NCBI GenBank assembly: GCA_033977485.1
Contig: CM066984.1
Coordinates: forward strand, 43,221,100-43,285,099
Direction of reading: 5' to 3'
Source: Hydrangea macrophylla
Lineage: Eukaryota > Streptophyta > Magnoliopsida > Cornales > Hydrangeaceae
Length of the DNA: 64,000 nucleotides
Positions 22,428-33,087 of the stretch are shown here, in pieces. Below the pieces are notes generated by a model. That model saw only the letters and a program-made list of their open reading frames with translations. It made no database searches and was not told where the DNA came from. Within the stretch, counting starts at the first letter, position 1; the number at the start of each line of letters is the position of its first letter. Position numbers and translations under genes: made by a program.

Positions 22428-23200
22428 CTTATTATAAGGATAACATTATCTTGTTCCTCTATTCATTCTTGTAAACCGACCCTTATCGTCTTGTTACTCA
22501 AATACCGAACTCAACAGACTCTGATTTCCATGAACAGACTCAATCGTTTAACTCTAGGGATACACCCTTATTCTGTCCATCGCTTTTAAGAGCAATGGTC
22601 CTGCTCACTGCATGTCATGGACTCCACGTCAGTCTGTCCCCGGCTTTTAAGAACAATGGTCCTGTTCACCGCATTTCAGGGATATAACGTTTCGAACAAG
22701 GCATATCAATCTATTGCCACGACTTAACGTCATCTACTAGTGATCCCAGCTCACCGCTTTTAAGAACCATGGTCCGGTTCACCGCTTTTAAGAGCATATC
22801 ACATATCATCCAGTCTATCTTAAGACTTCTTGGTCCAGCTCACCGCTTTTAAGAACCATGGTCCGGTTCACCGCTTTTAAGAGCATATCATGACCAATCA
22901 TCCATCCACGTACCATTCCCGGAACTTACCAAACCTACTTACGTTCCATTCTAACATCGACACATGACAATTCCCAATGTGGCCTGACTACTCTGATTAA
23001 AAGAAACGGATATCGAACTCATATCAGAAACAACACGTCAACCCACGTCTTCATATTACTTTTTATTCATCATCCATAAATCTTTGGTGTCACATTACTC
23101 CTGTCTACCCCATAGTCGCATAATGGAATTCCAAATTAGAAATCGAACAACTAAACCTCTTATATAATAAACAGGCAAAGGAAACCATGTACTGATCATG

Positions 23201-24063
23201 TCAATCGATTGGAACAAAAGTTCAATCGATTGGAACAAAAGTTATGTCAATCGATTGAGAAATATGTCAATCGATTGGAACAATGTCAATCGATTGAAAT
23301 CCTATTCAATCGATTGGGATGCAACTGATGTCAATCGATTGAGATTTATGTCAATCGATTGGTACTACGTCTTCTCCAGCAGATTGTAAAAACAGCATAT
23401 ATAAAAGTGCACTACATGCATTTAACCCATCTAAACATCGTAATAACTTGCATAAACATCACATAAAGAGACCAAGTGAGTTAGGACTCACCTAGGGTGC
23501 GTTTGGGTGTGTTTTCAAAGCTTGAAACCTTCAAACTCTTTCTCTCTTTCTCCTCTTCTCTGTCCAGCCCTCTCTCTGTCTCCTCCTTCTTCTTTCTTCT
23601 TCTTTCTGCTTCTTCTCCTTCCTCCCAGCTGCCACGGCAGTGAGTGTGTGTGAGGGTGTGTATATATGTGTAGATATAGAGATATATATATATATGTGTA
23701 TATGTATATATCTCACAAGAGGTATATATCTCTCTCTCTCTCAAGCTGCAAAAATGACCCAAGGCCATAAATATGGAACATATATATAGGCATAAGGGAG
23801 TGCCACGCGTTTAAAGCTGAAGGAAAGAAGAAAACATTTCTCAGGTTATGTCAATCGATTGAGACACCAGTCAATCGATTGGTAACAGATATTTGCAGTC
23901 AATCGATTGGAAACAATGTCAATCGATTGAGACACAAGTCAATCGATTGGAAATGTTGACACGTAATCACTTTTAGTCGGTTGAATGTAAATCGATTGGG
24001 ATAACTTATCAATCGATTGGTATCAAAAAGTGTCAATCGATTGGGAATATGTCAATCGATTGG
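23201..24063 (-). repeat. Two CAATCGATTG palindrome clusters flanking the promoter, LTR D
   Basis: Eight copies lie in 23201-23362 and nine in 23850-24063, most of them TCAATCGATTGG or TCAATCGATTGA. The same 17 are present in the 5' LTR (about 40243-40404 and 40887-41101). The 10-bp core is a perfect palindrome with a central CG. The clusters sit on each side of the TATA box, like those of LTR A. Confidence 0.9.
23781..23788 (-). promoter_or_regulatory. TATA box, LTR D (3' copy)
   Basis: On the minus strand a CCTATATATATG context corresponds to the TATA box of LTR A. The active copy would be the one in the 5' LTR at 40819-40826. Confidence 0.55.
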
Positions 24064-24156
24064 TATCAAATTTCACCAAAAGGAAGAGAAAGTTTATACG
24101 AGTATAGAAAATGAAATACCGGGTCTTATTAATATACCAAAATACAGGGTATTACA

Positions 24157-24175
24157 TCATCCACCACTCAACAAA
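24157..24175 (-). promoter_or_regulatory. Polypurine-like tract, Tekay D
   Basis: On the minus strand TTTGTTGAGTGGTGGATGA lies directly before the 3' LTR, in the expected position for the plus-strand primer. The GAGTGGTSGATGA core is shared with Tekay A. Confidence 0.6.
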
Positions 24176-24209
24176 AGATTTCGTCCTCAAAATCTAAAAG
24201 CAACAAGGT

Positions 24210-27200
24210 CTAAAACAAAAACGAAAACTTCTCGCGCATCTCCGACTCTAGTTCCCACGAAGCTTCTCTTTCATCATGATGCTTCCACTGAATCTTGACT
24301 AACGGAATCTCTTTGTTCCTGAGTTTCTTGATTCCTCGATCTAGAATACGAACAGGTCCTTCATTGAACGTAACGTCGCTGTTGACTTCGATATCCTCAA
24401 AGTTGATCTCGTGCGCTGGGTTGTGAACATACTTCCTCAACATACTGATGTGAAAAACGTTGTGCACTCCTGACATCTTTGGTGGCAACGCAAGGCGATA
24501 AGCAACTTTTCCAACACGCTCCAGAATCTCGAATGGTCCGATGAAACGTGGCGATAACTTGCCCCTTTTCTGACCAAATCTGACGATTCCTCGAACAGGT
24601 GAAACCTTGAGTAATACGTGATCTCCAACGACAAACTCCAAGTCTTTGCGTCGCTTGTCAGCATAACTCTTGTATCTGGTCTGGGCTGTCTTCATCTTCT
24701 CACGTACGACTTGAATCTTCTCACTGGTTTCCCGTACCATCTCTGGCCCAAGAAGTTGACTATCTCCGACTTCGGTCCAACATAGCGGCGATCGGCAAGG
24801 TCTTCCGTACAAAGCTTCAAATGGCGCCATATCTATGCTCGAATGATAACTATTATTATAGGCGAACTCAATCAGAGGTAAGTGTATCTCCCAAGAACTC
24901 TCAAAATCAATGACACAAGCTCGTAACATATCTTCCATCACTTGATTAACTCGTTCCGTCTGTCCATCTGTCTGTGGATGAAAAGCTGAACTCAAGTTCA
25001 ATGTCGTTCCCATCGCTGTCTGGAGACTCTTCCAAAATTCTGCAGTAAAGCGCGAACCTCTGTCTGACACAATAGATACAGGCACTCCATGTAATCGTAC
25101 AACATGTTGTAGATACACTCGGCTCAAACGTTCTACTGAATACGTCATGCTATAGGCAATAAAATGTGCCGTCTTAGTAAGTCGATCCACGATTACCCAT
25201 ATAGCATCGTGATTCTGCTGTGATTTCGGTAATCCTACCACGAAATCCATGGTTATGTGTTCCCATTTCCATTGAGGAATAGGTAACGGCTGTAGAAGTC
25301 CAGGTGGTTTCTGATGTTCTGCCTTTACTTGTTTACAAGTAAGACACTGAGCTACATACTCTGCCACATTTCTCTTCATTCCTTCCCACCAAAAATTTCT
25401 CTTCAGATCCTTGTACATCTTCGTACCTCCAGGATGAATAGTCATCCGTGACTTATGAGCTTCATCCAATATGTCTCTTCGGAGACTTCCTTCGTCAGGT
25501 ACACAGAGTCTACCCTTACATCGTAAGGTTCCATCTGTACTTATACTCCAGACTTCTGGTTCCTTGGCTGACATCTTGGTGAACCATAACTTCAAATCCT
25601 CTATTGTCTGTTGAGCCTCTTTGATACGACTGATCAAAGTCGGTTGTACCATAAGACATCCAAAATGTTGTCCTTCCATTGGCTCCACTGGCTGAAAATC
25701 AAATTCAGCAATTTCTTCCAATGCTCTCCATTCTCTAATTAGTAATGCAGCGATCACTAATCGAGGTTTACGGCTCAAAGCATCTGCTACTACGTTTGCT
25801 TTGCCTGGATGGTATTGCAAAGAAAAGTCATAGTCTTTGAGTAACTCCATCCATCTCCGCTGTCGCATATTCAACTCCTTTTGAGAGAACAAATACTTCA
25901 AGCTCTTATGATCGGAAAATAGATCAAACTTTTCTCCGTAGAGATAGTGTCTCCAAATTTTCAATGCAAACACTATTGCTGCTAATTCCAGATCATGCGT
26001 AGGATAATTCTTCTCATGTACCTTCAATTGTCTTGATCCATATGCGATAACATTTCCATCTTGCATAAGCACACATCCAAGTCCTTGGTACGATGCATCA
26101 CTGTAGATCACGTACTTTTCTCCACTCTTAGGTAATGCGAGTACTGGTGCAGAAGTCAATCTTTCTTTTAACTCCTGAAATGCACCCTCATGCTTGTCTG
26201 TCCATTCATACTTCGTCTCTTTCCTTGTTAAATTCGTCAATGGTCCTGCTAATTTGGAGAATCCTTCTACAAATCTTCTGTAATATCCTGCTAAACCAAG
26301 GAAACTTCTGACTTCGGTTGCATTCGTCGGTCTGTTCCAGCTTAAGACTGCATCAATCTTAGATGAGTCTACCGAAATACCTTCCTGAGATATAACGTGT
26401 CCCAAGAATTTGACTTCCTGTAGCCAAAACTCACACTTGCTGAACTTTGCATACAACTTACTATCTCGAAGTGTTTGCAAGGCAACTTGTAAATGCTCCT
26501 TGTGATCCTCTTTTGTCTTTGAGTAGATCAGTATATCATCAATGAACACTATAATGAATTTATCCAGATATAGTCTGAATACTCTATTCATCAAGTCCAT
26601 AAATACCGTTGGCGCATTCGTCAATCCAAAAGGCATAACTAGAAACTCGTAATGCCCGTATCTTGTCCTGAATGCAGTCTTTGATACATCCTCTGATCGA
26701 ACTAACAATTGGTGGTATCCTGAACGCAGATCGATCTTGGAAAAGATCCTAGATCCTTGTAACTGGTCGAATAGATCATCTATCCGAGGTAACGGATATC
26801 TATTCTTAATTGTAACCTTGTTCAACTCCCTGTAGTCTATACAGAGTCGAAGTGTTCCGTCCTTCTTCTTTACAAACAGAACTGGTGCTCCCCAAGGCGA
26901 CGTACTTGGACGAACAAATCCTAAGTCTTCAAGCTCTTGAACTTGCTTCTTCAGTTCTAACATCTCAGTTGGTGCCATCCTATATGGAGTCTTAGAAATA
27001 GGCAATGTACCAGGTACTAATTCCACACAGAAGTCTATTTCTCTTTTCGGTGGAAGTCCTTTAATATCCTGAAATACATCCTGAAAGTCTCGTACAATAG
27101 GAATTTGATCCATCTTAAGCTCCGTACTCGTACTAATGATCGTAGCCAAACTACTCGTAAGAAACATGTCGCTTGTCGGTTGACACTGAAATCTGATCGT

Positions 27201-28730
27201 CGGCTTTCCTTGTATTGGAAATACAATCGTCCTAGTAGGGCAATCCAGATTGGCATTGTACTTAGTTAACCAATCCATCCCTAGGATAACATCAAATTCT
27301 GACATTGACAGAACTACCAAGTTTGCTGGAAGATTCCTATCTCCCAAAGTCAAAGGGCAATCTCTACACACTTTGCTCAACTTAACTGTCACTCCCAACG
27401 GTGACACAGCATTCAGTGTTGCCTCAAGTGTCTGGGGTTCTAAACCCAATTGACGCACAATCTTAACAGCAATAAAAGAACGTGCGGCTCCAGTATCAAA
27501 TAAAGCTTTAACTGGACTGTGAAAGAGTACAAGTGTACCTTCCAAATGTTGCTGCTCATCAGCATTAAAGCCTGCTTCTCCTGGAATAATAGCATTCATC
27601 CTCGTCTGATCAGGAGGTCCTTGAATTCCTTTCACTAGTGCCCCGTAGTATTCTCCTCGTGGTGCACGACAATCCTTGCTCAAGTGTCCTGGTTTGTTGC
27701 AGTTGCGACAGACGATATCTGGCCTGCGATTAGGTCTGAAGACGGTGCAGTTCCTTGCAATATGTCCGGGTTTTCCACAGCTAAAACATCCTCCACTATT
27801 GCTTGGTGGGGCTGTTAGTAATGCCTGCGGCTGTAGTTCTCGCTGTTGATTCTGCTGGGGTTGATTATAACTCTGCTGAGGTTTCCTGGCTCCTTCCCAG
27901 ATTCTCTTGTTTCCTTGAAAATTTTCCTGAGGTCTCCATCCTTGGGTATTTCTTGGTGGTCGATTATGGAAATTCCTCGGTTGAAACCCTCGTGACAACT
28001 GAGGTCGATTTGTCTGTGATTGCTGTACTGGATTAGCATCCTTTTCTAATCCTGTAGCAAATCTAACAATTTCCTCATACGACTGGTTCAAATGACCAAC
28101 CATCATATGTCTGAGGTGGGGTTTCAGTCCTTGGTGAAATCTCTTCACCTTCTTCTGCGGCGTGTCTATCATGTGCTGAGCAAATCTGGATAAACGCTCG
28201 AACTGTGTTGTGTATTCCCATACATTCCATCCTCCTTGGATCAAATTGAGAAAGTTCACTTCCTGTTGATCTCTCTCATCTTCTGGAAAATACTTATCCA
28301 AAAATCTGCCTTTGAATGTCTCCCATGGCATAGCTCTAGCGGCATCGATCCCAATAGTGGCCTGCTCAGCTTCCCACCAATCTGCGGCGGCATAAGTGAG
28401 CTGAAACGTAGCAAGGCGACGTTTCTCTTGTTCATTGCATTCTAATGCTCCAAATATTAACTCCATCTCTCTTATCCATTGCTCTGCTTTCCATGGTTCT
28501 GTTAGTCCATCAAACTTTTCGGGACGTAACCCACGAAAATTTGCTAACAGTTTATCTCCAGTCTGTCTTGGTGGCGGGGGTACAAGAGGTCTCTGGTGGG
28601 TGGAGTGATTATATGTATCCCCCACATGCTCCATCCTCTGCATAAATGCTTCAAAAATTCCCGTTGGATCCATCCCTTCTGGTATAGGTGCTCCATTACG
28701 TGCTTGGTGATTTCTCAAGGGTCCTACCAT
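24210..28730 (-). CDS. gag-pol: Tekay D Gag-Pol polyprotein (1506 residues, intact)
   Basis: One uninterrupted frame encodes everything needed for particle formation, reverse transcription and integration. Capsid-like gag spans about residues 75-230, and CCHC zinc knuckles lie at 315-328 and 341-354. The aspartic protease has Asp-Thr-Gly at 412-414. RT spans about 590-770 with Phe-Ile-Asp-Asp at 729-732. RNase H is about 865-985 with Tyr-Ser-Asp-Ala. The integrase zinc region has Cys-Leu-Thr-Cys near 1129, and the core has Asp-1162, Asp-1223 and Glu-1259. The C-terminal region 1395-1503 resembles the chromodomain-bearing tail of Tekay/Del chromoviruses. The start Met-Val-Gly-Pro is also present in Tekay A. 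No catalytic residue is visibly lost. The element could supply proteins, although its upstream ORF is disrupted by copia E. Confidence 0.95.
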   Translation of the reverse strand: MVGPLRNHQARNGAPIPEGMDPTGIFEAFMQRMEHVGDTYNHSTHQRPLVPPPPRQTGDKLLANFRGLRPEKFDGLTEPWKAEQWIREMELIFGALECNEQEKRRLATFQLTYAAADWWEAEQATIGIDAARAMPWETFKGRFLDKYFPEDERDQQEVNFLNLIQGGWNVWEYTTQFERLSRFAQHMIDTPQKKVKRFHQGLKPHLRHMMVGHLNQSYEEIVRFATGLEKDANPVQQSQTNRPQLSRGFQPRNFHNRPPRNTQGWRPQENFQGNKRIWEGARKPQQSYNQPQQNQQRELQPQALLTAPPSNSGGCFSCGKPGHIARNCTVFRPNRRPDIVCRNCNKPGHLSKDCRAPRGEYYGALVKGIQGPPDQTRMNAIIPGEAGFNADEQQHLEGTLVLFHSPVKALFDTGAARSFIAVKIVRQLGLEPQTLEATLNAVSPLGVTVKLSKVCRDCPLTLGDRNLPANLVVLSMSEFDVILGMDWLTKYNANLDCPTRTIVFPIQGKPTIRFQCQPTSDMFLTSSLATIISTSTELKMDQIPIVRDFQDVFQDIKGLPPKREIDFCVELVPGTLPISKTPYRMAPTEMLELKKQVQELEDLGFVRPSTSPWGAPVLFVKKKDGTLRLCIDYRELNKVTIKNRYPLPRIDDLFDQLQGSRIFSKIDLRSGYHQLLVRSEDVSKTAFRTRYGHYEFLVMPFGLTNAPTVFMDLMNRVFRLYLDKFIIVFIDDILIYSKTKEDHKEHLQVALQTLRDSKLYAKFSKCEFWLQEVKFLGHVISQEGISVDSSKIDAVLSWNRPTNATEVRSFLGLAGYYRRFVEGFSKLAGPLTNLTRKETKYEWTDKHEGAFQELKERLTSAPVLALPKSGEKYVIYSDASYQGLGCVLMQDGNVIAYGSRQLKVHEKNYPTHDLELAAIVFALKIWRHYLYGEKFDLFSDHKSLKYLFSQKELNMRQRRWMELLKDYDFSLQYHPGKANVVADALSRKPRLVIAALLIREWRALEEIAEFDFQPVEPMEGQHFGCLMVQPTLISRIKEAQQTIEDLKLWFTKMSAKEPEVWSISTDGTLRCKGRLCVPDEGSLRRDILDEAHKSRMTIHPGGTKMYKDLKRNFWWEGMKRNVAEYVAQCLTCKQVKAEHQKPPGLLQPLPIPQWKWEHITMDFVVGLPKSQQNHDAIWVIVDRLTKTAHFIAYSMTYSVERLSRVYLQHVVRLHGVPVSIVSDRGSRFTAEFWKSLQTAMGTTLNLSSAFHPQTDGQTERVNQVMEDMLRACVIDFESSWEIHLPLIEFAYNNSYHSSIDMAPFEALYGRPCRSPLCWTEVGDSQLLGPEMVRETSEKIQVVREKMKTAQTRYKSYADKRRKDLEFVVGDHVLLKVSPVRGIVRFGQKRGKLSPRFIGPFEILERVGKVAYRLALPPKMSGVHNVFHISMLRKYVHNPAHEINFEDIEVNSDVTFNEGPVRILDRGIKKLRNKEIPLVKIQWKHHDEREASWELESEMREKFSFLF

Positions 28731-29086
28731 GATGATAACGAGTATTGCCTACAAATGACATATTGATCAGCTGAAAGTCTTCTCGTAGAAACGAACTCAA
28801 GATAGAACAAGAAACAGCAAAACTAACCATTCTACTAAACAACACAGCACAACGCAACAACCAAAAATATAACAAAAGTACTGCTCGTATATATATATAT
28901 CAAAAGATGTACCGTATAGTACATACTAGTCAAACTGTGTACCATATGGGACAAGAGTTACAACAACTAAAGTAAGCTAATACTATACAAAGCTATGGTT
29001 AATAGCTATCTCTCAAGCTCCCAAAAATCTAGTGGACAACATGTCCTAATATAAACTAACAAAATCTACACCCTGCCGATCCTGAC
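28731..29086 (-). other. Spacer between the acidic ORF and gag, Tekay D
   Basis: This 356-bp untranslated stretch contains a (TA)n run (about 28889-28902). It aligns with 8225-8616 of Tekay A. No gene or clear control element is seen. Confidence 0.6.
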
Positions 29087-29892
29087 TCAAAAGTCGTCAG
29101 CATCTGATCCTGCTGGTGGTGCCTCATCCTCGGGGTCTATATCCATCTCCTCGAGTGGATCATCCTCAACTGGTGCGACAAGGTCTCCAACTACTACCCC
29201 TATATCCCAATCCTCTATCATCTCTGCATCATCGTCCTCCATCACGTCTACTATCGCCTGGTTAGCGACATCAACAGCTACTGCAGCGAATCCGCCGGCT
29301 ATATCAAGAGATCCTGCTATAGCTATCTCTCCCATAACAAAATCTGCTGGCTGTGCTACCATCTGAGCTATCCATCCTACTGCCATATCGGCCATGGCTG
29401 CCATATGCATAATCGGTCCGGCTGGTATCTGAAGCACGACGGGTATCTCTGGCACAACTATCTCCTCGGGGTTATCCTCCTCATCTACTACTATGTCTGC
29501 CTCAATAGCCTCTGGGTCTGGTACTGGATCCTCTGGCTCAAACTCTGGCTCCTCGGGGTCATCCTCAGGTTCATCATCATCTGCATCGTCTGCATGCTCA
29601 TCCTCCACTGGGTCCTCATCATCTATCGGCTCCTCCTCTCCATCTCCACCCATGTCCTCATCGGGATGCTCATCCTGAGGCTCTACATCTTCCTCATCCT
29701 CAATCGGCTCATGCTCTGGCTCTGGGACGGGTACTGGTGATGGTGGGGCTGCTGGAGCTGCTGCTGGTGCAGTTACGGGCTCTGGTGGACCGGCTACAAT
29801 GGCTCTCAACTCAATCTCATCCATCTCTGGTTTACTCAAAACTAGTCGCAACATCTCCTGGCAAATGTCTCTGCCAACTCTCGCTAAGTGGT
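29087..29892 (-). pseudogene. Tekay D acidic ORF, C-terminal part (split by copia E)
   Basis: This is the larger part of an extra ORF located between the PBS and gag. Going C-ward there is an N-terminal helical region, a long Pro/Glu/Asp-rich stretch, a Met/Ala/Val-rich segment (Met-Ala-Asp-Met-Ala-Val-Gly-Trp) and an acidic tail ending Gly-Ser-Asp-Ala-Asp-Asp-Phe-stop at 29087. Excluding copia E and one copy of the AAGCA duplication, this part and 38588-38786 are in the same frame, a total of 334 codons. Tekay A has a decayed relative with matching N- and C-termini. I know no domain for it; composition suggests a mostly disordered, strongly acidic protein. It was intact until the E insertion. 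Confidence 0.7.
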
Positions 29893-30905
29893 AAGCATGT
29901 TGGGTTTGTGCCCTCAAACCATTACTTTCTGTATGAGACATTGACATTTTAATATATGGATATCAGCTTTACATTTCATTGTGTATGTTCTTTTCATGAG
30001 ATGATTGTTAATCCTTAAGTATTATAGTAAGTAATTCGTGTGTGTATGAGATGCACACAAGTGAGATACGAATTACTATTCTTTAATACTTAGAATGTGT
30101 CACAGTGGATGATGAGACTGGATACCTCATCAAGTCTACACTGTAGCATAATTAACTACCATTGGATGGAGTGATTAATCTCAATCACTAGAGTATAGCT
30201 CTTAGTTGATATGCTAGTGCTTATAGTGCATTGACGGACCTGAGTTTCCTATTGACGCTAAAGACTGTCAAACAGTCAATAGGAACTCATAACTTGTATA
30301 AGGTACGTGTTCTCAATCTTGAGACGATTATGAACACAGACTGTGGATATGACTGCTTTGACTTACCAATCAGTGAGGTCTATAAAAGATCAACACATGG
30401 GTATCTTGGGTATGTCATGTTCATAGGGTTGTGAACATATATTGTCAAGATAGAATCTACCCTCTGTTTCAGAGTAAGCATTCCCTTGAGAATGTCACCA
30501 AGTCGATTACTGAGTACTGCAGTCTTGTTGATAAGAGTTATCAACATGTTTGGTAATCATGAGAGGTGAATGGGACTCAAGGAATACAAGAATTAATCAT
30601 GATTCAGGTTGACAGTAACAGTTATCCGATTACCTGAATATGATTACGAATGCTGACGGTAGAGGGACATTAGTACACCATACAAGTCTAGTTATCGCTT
30701 CGGATATGTTCTTTTGCGTTGGAGTTCAGTTATCGTTTTATAGTGGAATAAACTTTAACTGACCAGTTAGTTAGTTTGCTGATCAAAGAGTTTGGTCATG
30801 GTAATTAACAAACTGGTCTGAGCCAACAATAAAGAGCCTAGGAGGTCCCACTCTTAGCTCCGCTAGGATGCTTGGAAAGATGCTTGAGGATGATGTCCAG
30901 ACAGG

Positions 30906-31016
30906 TTCGATCGATCGAAGATGTCTCGATCGATTGAAGTCTGAAGGTTCGATCGATCGAAGATGGTTCGATCGATCGAATGTTCGATCGATCGAAGGCA
31001 CTTCGATCGCTCGAAG
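30906..31016 (+). repeat. TTCGATCGATCGAA palindrome cluster upstream of the TATA box, LTR E
   Basis: Six copies or near-copies of a 14-bp perfect palindrome lie within 111 bp, ending about 20 bp before the TATA box. An identical cluster lies in the 3' LTR at 38102-38212. Confidence 0.9.
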
Positions 31017-31037
31017 TCTAGGTCGGTTCTGGGAATC

Positions 31038-31045
31038 TATAAATA
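31038..31045 (+). promoter_or_regulatory. TATA box, copia E 5' LTR
   Basis: TATAAATA at LTR offset 1140; the copy in the 3' LTR is at 38234-38241. Transcription would start near 31070. Confidence 0.75.
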
Positions 31046-31393
31046 GGGCAGCTGCGTTCTGGAAAAGGTTGTTCGTCGTTTTGAACGTCAGAAGCTGCAG
31101 AAACTGTTTTGGAGTCCCAAAACCTTCTCTATCCTCTCCATTAGGGTTCCCACCAACCCTAGTCTTTCTGGCAGGCATCCGCAGGAGTCATAAGGGTGAA
31201 GATCATCTAGTGGAGGCTGCTGGAAGTTGAAGATCAGAATTGGGTTCAAGACACTAAGGTATAACTCGTGTCCCCTCTTGTGCGTATCTGTAGAATTGAC
31301 GAGTAGTAGATCCAGGCATGCCAATAAAGTTTCATAACTTGATTTTTCCGCTGCGCGTTTAAACTTTCCATTTAAACCTGTTTTTCCAACAAT

Positions 31394-31405
31394 TGGTATC
31401 AGAGC
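31394..31405 (+). promoter_or_regulatory. Primer binding site (initiator Met-tRNA type), copia E
   Basis: TGGTATCAGAGC begins two bases after the 5' LTR end. Confidence 0.95.
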
Positions 31406-33087
31406 CACGCTCGTTTGGATCTATAGATGCGTTTTTTGGAACACTATTTTGATTTGCATGTTGATTTTAGAACTGCTTTCGAAACTGCATCGTCACAGAT
31501 CTGTTTCTGCAGTGTTATCACAGCAGTATACAAATCTGTGATTGCATTGGATGCAAGATGGGTTCGATCGATCGAAGTAGTCTCGATCGATCGAACGCTC
31601 TGTACTCGAGCGATCGAACAGGTTTCGATCGATCGAAACCTTCTGTTGTTCGAGCGATCGAATAGAGTTCGATCGATCGAGGAAGACTCTTTGTCAGGTT
31701 TTCTGTTTCACAGTTTTTAAAAGTATTTTGAAATTAAAAGTTTAATTTTAACGTATTCTGCAAAAATTTTAATCATTCTGTGAAATAGAATGTTCAAGCG
31801 ATTGAACAGTGTTCAATCGATCGAAGGTTCGAGCGATCGAACGGTCTTCGATCGATCGAACTGTGACAGAGAAGTTAGATGCTGTTTTGAGTTCTAATTC
31901 AGTATGTAAAGAGTTTATATACTGTGTGAATCAATTAAGGGTTCCAATAGTTATATTTTGTTATATATATGCGTGGATGTGTGTTCAACTAACCTTTTGC
32001 AGCAAAAGTTAGTCACTATCTCCCATGGCGCCAAGAGCATTTAATTTTGTGTTTGAATGTTTTAGATTGGTGTGTTATTTTAAGTTTGGTTTGGTTTTAA
32101 GGCATATGTAAAGGGCGCTGCGACTTCAATCCTACGAAAAGGAAAGTCGCACCGGTTTCCCTAGCCTTTTATTTTGTTGTTGCTATTTCTATTTCTAGAT
32201 AAATTGTAAGCTTCAAAAGAGGCATAGGTTCAATGTAATAGAATTAGAATATCCATGAAGATGGAGCAAGGAGCCGTTGTCCATAAAGATGGAGCTGGAG
32301 GCGATCAAACCAAAAGCAGGTTCTATGGAGATAGAGCCATGGGAGATAGAGGCATCGTTTGGATGTCTTTTATTTCATTTTAGTTTTTTGTTTTATGTGC
32401 TTTGTTTGTGATTGGCGTACAATACATTGTTGCATGCACGCAAAACAAGTTTTCTAAAATAAAATTCAAAAACCGTTTTCAACACATTAGTAAACATTAG
32501 ATGTTTATGGGAAGTGTGTAGAAACAGATTTTCTCAAAAAGCAAAATCCTTTTTTACTAAATCTAGTGGGAGAGGGTCTTATTAATTACACCCACGATCT
32601 TCCATTAACGGTTCACTGTAAGATGAGTGATGCATTCTGTGTCACCTCGCCAGGGGTGATCATTCCATACGGAGAATGCATTACTCATTGGTTACTAGAT
32701 GTGAACTTCTTTTGATAAGGATCAATCAGACGTGTTAGAGGGTGACCACCATACGGAGGCGCTACTTGAGACGGTTGTGATTGGATCCTAGTTAATGGTA
32801 CACACTAGCTAAGCTATGGATAAGGGATCCCACACGGGGCATTATTCAGAAACTTAGAGATCAAATAGGTTCGGAAGTCATAACTTGTTTTGCAAGAGTT
32901 GCATAGCGGATAAGTTATGATAAATTGAAAGATCGAACATTGACCACCACACGGAGGCTTTATTCTTTCGTTTCGATATTCCGGCGACTTAGTTTTAAAA
33001 TAAGAGTTTTAAAAGGATTTTTTTATTTCAAACTGTCAAATTCTGATATCCATATTTATTTTGTTTTGATTTTTTCAGTAAATCATA
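31406..33087 (+). other. Copia E untranslated leader with a second palindrome cluster
   Basis: There is no gene in this 1.7-kb leader. At 31562-31861 about ten further copies of the CGATCGATCG/GAGCGATCGAAC motif occur. Further on are short imperfect repeats: 'GATGGAGC' blocks at about 32255-32345, and 'CCA(T/C)ACGGAG' blocks near 32668, 32751 and 32952, set in locally self-complementary sequence. Together they suggest a structured RNA leader, but no specific fold is shown here. Confidence 0.7.

Larger units (their letters stand above)
21911..24156 (-). repeat. Tekay D 3' LTR
   Basis: The 2246-bp LTR reads TGTAATACCC...GGGCGTGACA on the minus strand. It contains two CAATCGATTG clusters (23850-24063 upstream and 23201-23362 downstream of the TATA box at 23781-23788), a CT-rich microsatellite near 23535-23610, repeats of 'CACCGCTTTTAAGA' (about 22580-22885) and a peptide frame at 22194-22330. 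Confidence 0.95.
29898..31391 (+). repeat. Copia E 5' LTR
   Basis: The 1494-bp LTR carries a palindrome cluster at 30906-31016 and a TATA box at 31038-31045. It differs from the 3' LTR at only about two positions that I can see (near 30394 and 30588). Open frames of 131 and 120 codons on opposite strands near 30783-31230 arise around the palindromes and occur identically in both LTRs; I do not consider them genes. Confidence 0.95.

Noticed and set aside
30783..31230. Overlapping open frames of 131 and 120 codons on opposite strands in LTR E (repeated at 37979-38426)
   Set aside because: They lie around perfect palindromes, so both strands read alike. There is no family similarity, and they are identical in both LTRs simply because the LTRs are young.
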